Of a stretch of 64,000 nucleotides of DNA, positions 16,789 through 24,435 are shown in pieces. The stretch lies in contig NZ_AP028665.1 in assembly GCF_041154455.1 (NCBI RefSeq), positions 992,001 through 1,056,000 of the forward strand. The letters are read 5' to 3'. Made by a program: the position numbers and the translations under genes. Origin of the DNA: Variovorax sp. V213. Lineage in GTDB: Bacteria; Pseudomonadota; Gammaproteobacteria; Burkholderiales; Burkholderiaceae_C. The notes beneath the pieces are model-generated. The model made no database searches. It was not told the DNA's origin and worked only from the letters and a program-made list of their open reading frames with translations. Every line of letters starts with the position of its first letter. Position 1 is the stretch's first letter.

Positions 16789-18021
16789 TTACTTCTTGAC
16801 CAGCGGACAGGCGCTGGCGCCGAGCGGCTGGAAGGCTTGCTCCGCAGGGACGGTGGCAACGACCTTGTAGTAGTCCCAGGCGCGCTTGGATTCGGCCGGC
16901 TTCTTGACCTCAACGAGGTACATGTCGTGCATTACTTGCCCGTCCTCGCGGACGCGGCCGTTCTCGATGTTCATGTCCTTGATGGGCAGTTCGCGCATCT
17001 TGTTGGCGACCGCAGCCGCGTCGTCGGTTTTTGCGGCCTCGATGGCCTTGAGGTAATGCCGCACGGCGGAATAGACCCCCGCCTGAGTCATCGTCGGCAT
17101 GGCCTTGCGGCGCGCGAAGAACTTCTCGGACCAAGTGCGGGAGGCCGCGGTTCGATCCCAATAGAACGCCGTCAGGAACTGCAGGCCTTGCGCGGCTTGC
17201 AGCCCCATGCTGTGCACATCCGTCAGGAAGACAGAGGGAGCCGCCAGCGCCTGCTTCGGGGTGATGCCGAATTCAGTCGCCTGCTTGACGATCGAGGTCA
17301 TGTCGCTGCCGGCGCTCGCCGCCACGATCAGCTTGGCCTTGGAGGCCTGCCCTTGAAGCAGGTACGAACTCAGGTCCGAGGAATTGAGGGGAAAACGCAA
17401 CTCGCCGACGACCTTTCCGCCGTTGTCGGTGACGGCCTTTCGAACATCGTTCGCGAAGGCATGGCCAAACGCGTAGTCCACGGTCAGGAGATAGACGGAG
17501 TCCAGGCCGCGTTGGGTCATGAGACGGGCCAGGCCATAGCCGTTGCTGTAGCTGTTGTAGACCCACTGGGTGGACAACGGCGTACACGCCTTTCCAGTGA
17601 AGTCGGAGGACGCTGCAGTGATCAGCGTGATCTTCTTGCGCTCGTTCGCGAGTGCCTGCACGGCGAACCCCACACTGGAGTTCGAGAAATCGGCGATCGC
17701 GTCGACGCCGTCCTTGTCGAACCAGGCTCGCGCGATGCCTGCGCCGATGTCCGCCTTGTTTTGGTGGTCCGCCCAGACAAGCTCGATCTTCTTGCCGAGC
17801 ACCTGGCCACCGAACTCTTCGATCGCGAGGCGTGCGGCCTCCACCGAGCCAACGCCGGCCAAGTCTGAATACAGGCCGGACTGGTCGTTCAGGATGCCGA
17901 TCTTCACGACATCGCCTGACACTTGCGCACTGGCAGGTCCCGAGGCGACAACGCTCGCGATGGCAGTGAGCGCAGCCAAGCCGGCTGCGAAGAACTTGAG
18001 CGCTTTCGAGGACATGTTCAT
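16789..18021 (-). CDS. livK: Liv-type ABC transporter substrate-binding protein
   Basis: Periplasmic type I binding protein of 410 residues. The signal peptide ends GPASAQ near residue 33; the mature start VVKIGILNDQSGLYSDLAGV is the Leu/Ile/Val-binding protein pattern. WADHQNKADIGAGIARAWFD and VYLLTVDYAFGHAF follow, and the C-terminus VEVKKPAESKRAWDYYKVVA is shared with the protein at 43445-44641. It is the last transporter gene of liv operon 1 and has its own candidate operator at 18091. Clade members bind many amino acids and aromatic acids, so the ligand cannot be named. Confidence 0.93.
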   Translation of the reverse strand: MNMSSKALKFFAAGLAALTAIASVVASGPASAQVSGDVVKIGILNDQSGLYSDLAGVGSVEAARLAIEEFGGQVLGKKIELVWADHQNKADIGAGIARAWFDKDGVDAIADFSNSSVGFAVQALANERKKITLITAASSDFTGKACTPLSTQWVYNSYSNGYGLARLMTQRGLDSVYLLTVDYAFGHAFANDVRKAVTDNGGKVVGELRFPLNSSDLSSYLLQGQASKAKLIVAASAGSDMTSIVKQATEFGITPKQALAAPSVFLTDVHSMGLQAAQGLQFLTAFYWDRTAASRTWSEKFFARRKAMPTMTQAGVYSAVRHYLKAIEAAKTDDAAAVANKMRELPIKDMNIENGRVREDGQVMHDMYLVEVKKPAESKRAWDYYKVVATVPAEQAFQPLGASACPLVKK

Positions 18022-18090
18022 TTCTTTCTAAGGAAGTGGGGAGTGGTCATGGAAAAGGTGTCTGCACTCGCGTGCATCCAGGGCAACACT

Positions 18091-18107
18091 TGTGCATCTC
18101 ATGCAAA
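18091..18107. promoter_or_regulatory. candidate operator upstream of livK
   Basis: TGTGCAT-CTC-ATGCAAA, one mismatch from the perfect palindrome at 22837-22855 and with the same 3-base spacer. It lies 70 bases before the livK start in the 108-base gap after livM. Two copies at the two breaks of one operon suggest a shared regulator, plausibly an XRE-cupin protein. Confidence 0.5.
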
Positions 18108-18129
18108 CTGAAAATCAAAAAAAGGGAGA

Positions 18130-19146
18130 TCAACGATGTGGATTCGCACCCTCCGGGGTGGCAAGTCCGACAGCGCGTTCTTGATGGCCGGGGTGTTTAG
18201 CAGCCTCGGTCAGTGAACTTTTGCGAGTGCGCCATGCCTCGAATTCACCCACCAATCCGCGACGGAACACCATGACCACAGTGACCAGGATCACCCCCTG
18301 GATCACCATCACCCACTCACCAAGCGGAGCCAGATATTCCTGCATGGCGAGAATGCAGACCGCTCCCACCAAAGGACCCAGGACGGTACCCATGCCGCCG
18401 ACCAGCACCATCAGAACCACTTCGGTGGCCATGTGCCAATTCACGTCTGTGAGTGAAGCGAGTTGGAAGACGAGCACTTTGGTTCCGCCAGCCAACCCGG
18501 TCAGCGCGGCCGAGAGCACAAACGCCAGCAACTTGTATCGATTGACCTTGTAGCCCAGCGAGACGGCTCTCGGCTCGTTGTCGCGTATGGCTTCGAGCAC
18601 CTGGCCGAAAGGTGAATGAATCGTCCGGTGATAGATGGCGAACGCCGCCAGGAACATCGCGAGCACCACTACATAGAGAACGTTGTCGTTGGCGGTGTCG
18701 AGCAGGCCAAGGACCACTGGCCGAGGAACCTTCTGCAGACCGTCTTCACCGCCAGTGAACGGCGCCTGAAGGCAGAAGAAGTAGACCATCTGCGCCAGGG
18801 CCAACGTGATCATCGCGAAGTAGATTCCTTGCCTTCGGATCGCGATGGCGCCGGCGATAAATCCCAGCACCGTGCTCGCCAAGACGGCACAGAGCAGCGC
18901 AACCTCGAACGGCCAACCCCATTCCTTGAGGGTATACGCCGTGACATAGGCAGACATGCCAAAAAACATGGAGTGCCCGAGTGACAACAGCCCAACATAG
19001 CCGACGAGCAAGTTGACCGCACACGCGAATATCGCGAAGCACATCACCTTCATCAGGAAGATGGGGTAGATCAGCGCGGGCGCAATCACTGCAGCCGCCA
19101 ACAGGAAGACGATCGGGCGAAGTGTCAAAGAAGCGTCTTGTCTCAT
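18130..19146 (-). CDS. livM: Liv-type ABC transporter permease LivM
   Basis: Inner-membrane permease of 338 residues. VNLLVGYVGLLSLGHSMFFG is the LivM signature, RRQGIYFAMITLALAQMVYF follows, and GQVLEAIRDNEPRAVSLGY is the cytoplasmic coupling loop. Pairs with LivH to form the channel. I choose ATG 19146 (MRQDASLTLRP) over 19191, as the extra serine-rich residues lack homology. Seven bases separate it from the livH stop. Confidence 0.93.
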   Translation of the reverse strand: MRQDASLTLRPIVFLLAAAVIAPALIYPIFLMKVMCFAIFACAVNLLVGYVGLLSLGHSMFFGMSAYVTAYTLKEWGWPFEVALLCAVLASTVLGFIAGAIAIRRQGIYFAMITLALAQMVYFFCLQAPFTGGEDGLQKVPRPVVLGLLDTANDNVLYVVVLAMFLAAFAIYHRTIHSPFGQVLEAIRDNEPRAVSLGYKVNRYKLLAFVLSAALTGLAGGTKVLVFQLASLTDVNWHMATEVVLMVLVGGMGTVLGPLVGAVCILAMQEYLAPLGEWVMVIQGVILVTVVMVFRRGLVGEFEAWRTRKSSLTEAAKHPGHQERAVGLATPEGANPHR

Positions 19147-19153
19147 AGTGTTC

Positions 19154-20041
19154 TCACTTGATCTTTCCGAAGAGCCCCGCCGGCTTGACAAGCAGCACGA
19201 TGACCATGACGAGGAAGATCACGGTGGCGGACGCCTGTGGATAGAAGAGTTTGGTCAGTCCCTCGACGGCACCCAGCGAGAATCCCGTCAGGATGGAGCC
19301 CATGATCGACCCCATGCCACCGATGACGACGACCGCGAAGACGAGGATGACCAGGTTGGAGCCCATCAGCGGGCTGACTTGATAAATCGGAGCCGCCATG
19401 ACCCCAGCCAGTGCCGCGAGTCCCGCGCCAAAGGCATAGGTAAGCGTGAGCAAGACAGGAACGTTGATTCCGAATGCCCGCACAACCTCAGGGTTCTCGG
19501 TCGCGGCACGAAGGTAGCTTCCCAATCGGGTCTTCTCGATGAGAAGCCATGTAGCCAGGCAGACCGCTAACGACACGACCACCACCCAGGCGCGGTAGTA
19601 CGGCAGGAACATAAATCCCAGGTCCATTCCTCCCGGCATCGTGTTCGGGTAAGGCAGTCCCGATGAACCAAAGCTCTTCCTGAACACGCCCTCAACGATC
19701 AGCATCAGTCCGAAGGTCAACAGCATCCCGTAGAGGTGGTCCAGGCGATACAGGTGCCGCAGCAGCAGCCGCTCAACGAGCACAGCTGCCAGTCCGACGG
19801 CAAGCGGCGCCACCAGCAGCGCAACCCAGTATCCGACGCCGGCCCACGTCAACAACATCCAGGCCACGAACGCTCCGACCATGAACTGAGCGCCGTGCAG
19901 GAAGTTGATCACATTGAGCAGGCCGAAGATGATTGCCAGGCCAAGGCTCAGCATGGCGTAGAACGCCCCGTTCATCAGACCCAGCAAGAGCTGACTCATG
20001 AACGCATTTGTGGGGATGCCGAAAATTGATTCGATGCTCAT
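19154..20041 (-). CDS. livH: Liv-type ABC transporter permease LivH
   Basis: Inner-membrane permease of 295 residues. QLLLGLMNGAFYAMLSLGLA, IIFGLLNVINFLHGAQFMVG and the coupling-loop residues LRAATENPEVVRAFGINV are typical LivH. The ATG at 20041 begins MSIESIFGIPTNAF; a GTG at 20053 overlapping the livF stop is possible. The C-terminus KPAGLFGKIK is the usual end. Confidence 0.93.
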   Translation of the reverse strand: MSIESIFGIPTNAFMSQLLLGLMNGAFYAMLSLGLAIIFGLLNVINFLHGAQFMVGAFVAWMLLTWAGVGYWVALLVAPLAVGLAAVLVERLLLRHLYRLDHLYGMLLTFGLMLIVEGVFRKSFGSSGLPYPNTMPGGMDLGFMFLPYYRAWVVVVSLAVCLATWLLIEKTRLGSYLRAATENPEVVRAFGINVPVLLTLTYAFGAGLAALAGVMAAPIYQVSPLMGSNLVILVFAVVVIGGMGSIMGSILTGFSLGAVEGLTKLFYPQASATVIFLVMVIVLLVKPAGLFGKIK

Positions 20042-20049
20042 GTGGCGCC

Positions 20050-20754
20050 TCACACGCTCAGGTAGGCGCTCAACTGAGCGCTCTTGTTGTCGACCTCTGC
20101 GCTGGAGAACGTGTCGACTACTTCGCCATGCTCCACGACGTAGTGACGATCGGCCACGCTGGTCGCGAACCTCACGTTCTGCTCAACCAGTAGGATGGAG
20201 ATGCCACGCGCCTTGAGCTTCTGGATCGTCAAGCCGATCTGCTCGATGATCACCGGGGCCAATCCCTCGCTCGGCTCGTCGAGCAGCAGCAGCTGCGCGC
20301 CGGTGCGCAGGATGCGGCCGAGGGCAAGCATCTGCTGCTCTCCGCCGGACAGCTTCGTTCCAGGACTCTTCATGCGCTGAGCCAAATTCGGGAACAGCGT
20401 CAGGATTTCTTGGACGCTCATGCCTCCAGGACGCACCACGGGTGGAAGCATGAGGTTTTCCTGCACAGTCAAGCCGGAGAAGATGGCCCGCTCCTCGGGG
20501 CACCACGCTATGCCGGCGCGGGCGACTGCCTCGGGAAGCCGCCCCGATAGTTCCCGACCCTCGAACACTACGGAACCGCTTTTCCTTGCGACCAAGCCCA
20601 TGATGGCGCGAAGCGTCGTCGTCTTGCCTGCACCGTTTCGACCAAGGAGGGTGACGACCTCGCCTCGATGAACGGTGAAATTCATCCCATGCAGAATCCG
20701 GCTCTCGCCATACTGCGCGTGCAAGTCGCCGACACGAAGATGGGCCTCAGCCAT
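20050..20754 (-). CDS. livF: Liv-type ABC transporter ATP-binding protein LivF
   Basis: ATPase of 234 residues. Walker A is GRNGAGKTT, the signature is LSGGEQQ, and Walker B is LLLLDEP followed by SEGLAP, the LivF hallmark. Its ATG lies inside the end of livG (8-base overlap). Because livG is split by an IS, livF and downstream genes depend on read-through or an internal promoter. The protein itself is intact. Confidence 0.94.
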   Translation of the reverse strand: MAEAHLRVGDLHAQYGESRILHGMNFTVHRGEVVTLLGRNGAGKTTTLRAIMGLVARKSGSVVFEGRELSGRLPEAVARAGIAWCPEERAIFSGLTVQENLMLPPVVRPGGMSVQEILTLFPNLAQRMKSPGTKLSGGEQQMLALGRILRTGAQLLLLDEPSEGLAPVIIEQIGLTIQKLKARGISILLVEQNVRFATSVADRHYVVEHGEVVDTFSSAEVDNKSAQLSAYLSV

Positions 20755-21131
20755 GAGCGCCTCCCATATAGGCGGACACAACCTCGGGATTCTTTGAAAC
20801 GGCCTCGTAGGTTCCTTCCGCGAGCACCTCCCCGCGACACAGAACGGTAATCGTGTTCGCGAGCCGCGCGACCACGCCCAGGTTGTGCTCGACCATCAAG
20901 ACGGTCCGCCCCTTCGAGACCCTTTGAATGAGCGCCGCGACGGTCTCGATGTCCTCGCGTCCCATCCCCGCCATCGGCTCGTCGAGCAAAAGCACCTGAG
21001 GCTCCAGCGCCAGAGTCGTCGCAATCTCCAGTGCGCGCTTGCGGCCGTAGGACAGCGTTCCTGCCACTTGGTTGACCTGCCCCCTCCCGGCCGTACCAGC
21101 GTAGTGGCAGTGAAGTCCGTCAACTTGGAGA

Positions 21132-21407
21132 ATGACGGACATGAGAAAGAGCAGATACACCGAGGAGCAGATCATCGGTTTCATCAAGCAAGCCGAGTCT
21201 GGCTTGCCGATCAAAGATCTGTGCCGCAAGGGCGGCTTCAGTGATGCGACCTTCTACAAATGGCGCGCCAAATACGGCGGGATGGACGTGCCCGATGCCA
21301 GGCGCCTGCGTGAGCTCGAGGCCGAGAACAACAAACTCAAGAAGCTGCTGGCCGAAGCGCACCTGGACATCCACGCGCTGAACACGGCCTTCGGGGTAAA
21401 GCGATAG
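21132..21407 (+). CDS. IS3 transposase OrfA, copy 1
   Basis: 91-residue DNA-binding part with YTEEQIIGFIKQAESGLPIK as the HTH start and RRLRELEAENNKLKKLLAEA as the leucine zipper. OrfB is in the -1 frame and overlaps in codon space, so a fusion OrfAB by -1 frameshifting before the OrfA stop is expected, as in other IS3 members. No strong A6 slippery run is present; GGGGTAAAGCG is the likely region. Confidence 0.93.
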   Translation: MTDMRKSRYTEEQIIGFIKQAESGLPIKDLCRKGGFSDATFYKWRAKYGGMDVPDARRLRELEAENNKLKKLLAEAHLDIHALNTAFGVKR

Positions 21408-21439
21408 CCCCGCAAGCCAAGCGCGCGGCCGTCGCCATC

Positions 21440-22276
21440 ATGATCGGGCAATGCGATCTGAGCGAACGACGCGCCTGCAGGCTTGTGGGGCTCTCCCGCG
21501 ACAGCTACCGCAACCCACCCGAGGTCGATGCCATGACGCAAGAGCTCAGCAACAAGATCGTCGAGATCGCGCATGCACGTCGGCGCTTCGGCTATCGGCG
21601 CATCCACGACATGCTGCGCCCGCACTTCCCGGGCGTGAACCACAAGCGCGTCTACCGCCTGTACAGCGCCGCCAACCTGGCGGTGCGCAAGCGCAAGAAG
21701 GTCAAACGCCCCGCCAACGAACGCGTGCCGCTGCAACTGGCCACGACGGTCAATGAGGTGTGGAGCATGGACTTCGTCAGCGACAGCCTGAGCACGGGAC
21801 GGCGCATCAAGTGCTTGACCGTGGCCGATGACTTCAGCCACGAATGCGTGAGCATCTCGGTGGACTGGGGAATCTCGGGGCAATACGTTACGCGACTGCT
21901 GGATCAAGCGGCCGTGTTCAGAGGCTACCCGCTGGCTGTGCGCACCGACAACGGCCCGGAGTTCACCAGTCGCGCCTTCATGGGCTGGGCGCAGACCCAT
22001 GGCATCCGTCACATCCTGATCGAGCCGGGACGGCCCATGCAGAACGGCTACATCGAGAGCTTCAACGGCAAGTTCAGGGACGAGTGCCTGAACGAACAGT
22101 GGTTCGAGACGCTGCAGCAGGCCCGATCGGCCATCACGCTCTGGCGCCAGGACTACAACGAGGTCAGGCCGCACAGCAGTTGCCAGCGAATGCCTCCGTC
22201 GAAGTTCGCCGAGCTGCATCGCCAGCGCGCTGGCGATGCAGCTCGATCCACCTCAACAACCACCGAGATTAATTAA
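21440..22276 (+). CDS. IS3 transposase OrfB (integrase core), copy 1
   Basis: 278 residues with the DDE core: VWSMDFVSDSL (first Asp), RTDNGPEFTSRAFMGWAQTH (second Asp) and NGYIESFNGKFRDECLNE (Glu). The ATG at 21440 is internal to the natural fusion product; the frame is open upstream to about 21390. Intact, so the element should be active. Confidence 0.94.
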   Translation: MIGQCDLSERRACRLVGLSRDSYRNPPEVDAMTQELSNKIVEIAHARRRFGYRRIHDMLRPHFPGVNHKRVYRLYSAANLAVRKRKKVKRPANERVPLQLATTVNEVWSMDFVSDSLSTGRRIKCLTVADDFSHECVSISVDWGISGQYVTRLLDQAAVFRGYPLAVRTDNGPEFTSRAFMGWAQTHGIRHILIEPGRPMQNGYIESFNGKFRDECLNEQWFETLQQARSAITLWRQDYNEVRPHSSCQRMPPSKFAELHRQRAGDAARSTSTTTEIN

Positions 22277-22836
22277 TCTTGCAACCCCGGACTTCCTCGT
22301 TATGAATGGCACGGCAGAAGGGGGCAGGTCATGGTCGCGCTGATAAAGCAAACCCACCGAATCGAGCAGCCGGTCCACGTCCGCATCCAGGGCTTTGAGG
22401 CTGGAGAGCGGCTTCCAGAAGTGATACGTCGTTCCCAGCCGGCGCTGCAGCGCCACACGAACGTTTTCGCCGAGCGACAGCTTCGGAAAGATGGCGGAGA
22501 TCTGAAAAGATCTCACCAGACCCTGGCTGGCAACGTCTTCGGGCGCAGCCGAAGTGATGTCCTGCCCGTTGTAGAAGATGCGGCCGGAGGTGGGTCGGAC
22601 GAATCGAGTGATCAGATTGAAGCACGTCGTCTTGCCCGCGCCATTGGGGCCGATCAGGGCGTGGATGGTCTCGCGCCGCACCCGAAGGTCAACATTGTTC
22701 ACGGCGGTGAAGCCGCCGAACTCCTTGGTTAAGCCCTCGACGACGAGCGCGTAGCTGCCCCCAACGTCGGTCTCCGTCATGCCGCCTGAAATGCCTGGAA
22801 CTGTCATCGCTTCAAATTTGCGTTAGGAACACAATG

Positions 22837-22855
22837 ATGTGCATGTTATGCACAT
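22837..22855. promoter_or_regulatory. palindromic operator between livG and the XRE-cupin gene
   Basis: ATGTGCAT-GTT-ATGCACAT, a perfect palindrome with 8-base arms, centred 39 bases before the livG start and 163 before the XRE-cupin gene. A degraded second copy (GATGCATGTTTCGTGC) follows at about 22894. The surrounding AT-rich DNA is the likely divergent promoter. The same core recurs at 18091-18107. Identity of the regulator is inferred from the adjacent gene. Confidence 0.65.
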
Positions 22856-23008
22856 TTGTCTATAGGGAAAGTTATTGGTCATTTTTTGCCTATGATGCAT
22901 GTTTCGTGCCTGCCGAGGAACGTCTCCAAGGCACGGGGAATGGCGGACGAGAACCACCTTGGTGCATGCCGCACCTTTCAGTGATGCACTCAGATAGCAA
23001 CGAAACTC

Positions 23009-23689
23009 ATGGAAGAAAACAAAGCCGACCTCGACGAGACCATCAGGACAGTGGCCAGGCGTTTGGGTGAGCGGTTGCGTGATGCACGACGCTCCAGAGC
23101 CATCACCCTTGAAGTCCTCAGCGCCAAGACCGACCTATCGGCGGGCTTTCTGTCTCGCCTGGAGCGCGGAGAGACAAGCGCTTCGATCTCCAACCTCATC
23201 GTGATCTCGGAGAGCCTGGGGATCGCATTGCGTGACTTCTTCGAAGATGCGCAAGAATGTCCCCGACCCGACTATGTGTTGACGCGGGCAAAGGACAGGA
23301 GTTGCGAAGCTCCGCTGAGTGCCGGCGGCTACACCTACCGCCTCACCAGCGGCGATCTGGAGGGCGAGCAGGTCAGCGCGTTCGAACTCGTCTACCCTGC
23401 CGGCGAGACGATGCATCCAGAGGTACTGACACACCGAGGCGAGGAAGTCCTCTATCTTCTTGAAGGCACCATGGAGTTCCGCATCGGTTCCGACGCGATG
23501 GTCTTGGAGCCCGGCGACTGCGTGCACTTTGCTTGTGATCAACCGCATACCGGCGAGAACATCGGGCACGGAGAGGCACGCCTGTTGATGATTGTCTCGC
23601 CCGTCGACTCCATCGACATACCGGCCCGAATGTCTGGCCGCGACCCCGGCTCGGCCAGAAGCCTTACCCAGTTCACAGGCGGGAAGTAG
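23009..23689 (+). CDS. XRE-family regulator with C-terminal cupin, copy 1
   Basis: Cytoplasmic regulator of 226 residues. Residues about 15-70 form the HTH (LGERLRDARRSRAITLEVLS, GFLSRLERGETSASISNLIV), and residues about 115-195 a cupin_2 barrel (GETMHPEVLTHRGEEVLYLL, LEPGDCVHFACDQPHTGENI). Such proteins sense a small ligand or metal through the cupin. Divergent from livG across an operator palindrome, so the likely target is liv operon 1. Closely related to the next gene but with about 23 extra C-terminal residues. Confidence 0.93.
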   Translation: MEENKADLDETIRTVARRLGERLRDARRSRAITLEVLSAKTDLSAGFLSRLERGETSASISNLIVISESLGIALRDFFEDAQECPRPDYVLTRAKDRSCEAPLSAGGYTYRLTSGDLEGEQVSAFELVYPAGETMHPEVLTHRGEEVLYLLEGTMEFRIGSDAMVLEPGDCVHFACDQPHTGENIGHGEARLLMIVSPVDSIDIPARMSGRDPGSARSLTQFTGGK

Positions 23690-23785
23690 CGCCACCGGCG
23701 CCTGCCTGTGAGCTCCACGTCCTGGGTTCTTTGCCGCACCGTGCCGCGATGGTAGATTTGCACCACACACAAAATCAGCGCTGCG

Positions 23786-24397
23786 ATGGACAAGAACAAA
23801 TCAGAACTCGAGGAAAGGACCCGGGCCGTTGCAATCCGGCTCGGTGCGAGGATCAGGGAAGCCCGCCGCGCCAAGCAGATCACCCTCGAGCGTCTGAGCA
23901 AAGACACAGACCTCTCCCCGGGTTTCCTGTCGCGCCTGGAACGCGGCGAATCGAGTGCCTCGATCTCCAACCTGATCGTGATTGCGGGCCGCCTCGGCAT
24001 CCCACTGGGCGATTTTTTCGAGGATCCTGGTGCAAAAGCCGCTCCGCGCTACATCCTGAACAGAGCCAAGGACCGCGGTGGCGAACCGCCACTCACTGCT
24101 CGGGGATACTCGTACCACCTCATGAGTGGAGAGCTCATCGATCAGCAGATGAGCGCTTTTGAACTGGTCTACCCGGTGGGCGAGTCGATGAACCCGGAGG
24201 TCCTGACGCACGCAGGCGAGGAAGTGCTGTACCTGTTGGACGGGCAGTTTGAATTCCGAATCGGCGACAAAACACTGGTGCTCGAGCCAGGCGACTGTGT
24301 CCACTTCTCTTGCGAACAGCCACACAGCGGCAAGAACGTGGGCCATTCACCCGCGCGGCTCCTCATGATAGTGACGCCGGTCAACTCCTTCGGGTGA
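23786..24397 (+). CDS. XRE-family regulator with C-terminal cupin, copy 2
   Basis: 203 residues. The HTH (LGARIREARRAKQITLERLS, GFLSRLERGESSASISNLIV) and cupin (GESMNPEVLTHAGEEVLYLL, LEPGDCVHFSCEQPHSGKNV) align end to end with the gene 96 bases upstream, so the pair arose by tandem duplication and then diverged. Two related regulators could respond to different ligands at the same operator, or form mixed dimers. Convergent with the ilvA-like gene. Confidence 0.93.
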   Translation: MDKNKSELEERTRAVAIRLGARIREARRAKQITLERLSKDTDLSPGFLSRLERGESSASISNLIVIAGRLGIPLGDFFEDPGAKAAPRYILNRAKDRGGEPPLTARGYSYHLMSGELIDQQMSAFELVYPVGESMNPEVLTHAGEEVLYLLDGQFEFRIGDKTLVLEPGDCVHFSCEQPHSGKNVGHSPARLLMIVTPVNSFG

Positions 24398-24435
24398 ATG
24401 AAGGTGCAAGCGCGCTCCCCTCGTGCTGCCGGTGG

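Larger units (their letters stand above)
21073..22331 (+). mobile_element. IS3 family (IS407-like) element, copy 1, inside livG
   Basis: 1259 bp. Ends read inward TGACCTGCCCCCTCCCGGCC (left) and TGACCTGCCCCCTTCTGCCG (right), imperfect terminal repeats starting TG as in IS3. A 4-bp target duplication TGGT lies at 21069-21072 and 22332-22335, the size typical of the IS407 subgroup. The second copy at 38580-39838 has the same length, ends and encoded proteins. Transcribed opposite to livG. Confidence 0.96.
20747..22807 (-). pseudogene. livG: livG ATP-binding protein, interrupted by an IS3 element
   Basis: N-terminal part 22332-22807 carries GPNGAGKTT (Walker A) and ends VGLLYQRD; C-terminal part 20747-21072 starts QVAGTLSYGRKRALEI and carries LLLDEPMAGM. 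Removing 21073-22331 plus one copy of the TGGT duplication joins the halves as GLLYQRDQVAGTLSYGRKRA, an uninterrupted 265-codon frame. The insertion separates Walker A from the ABC signature, so no functional ATPase can form. It should have been the first gene of liv operon 1, so transport through this system is probably lost unless the livG at 45394 substitutes. Confidence 0.96.

Noticed and set aside
22834..23070. Short plus-strand ORF of 78 codons before the XRE gene
   Set aside because: It covers the palindromic operator and promoter region and has no recognisable ribosome site or family.
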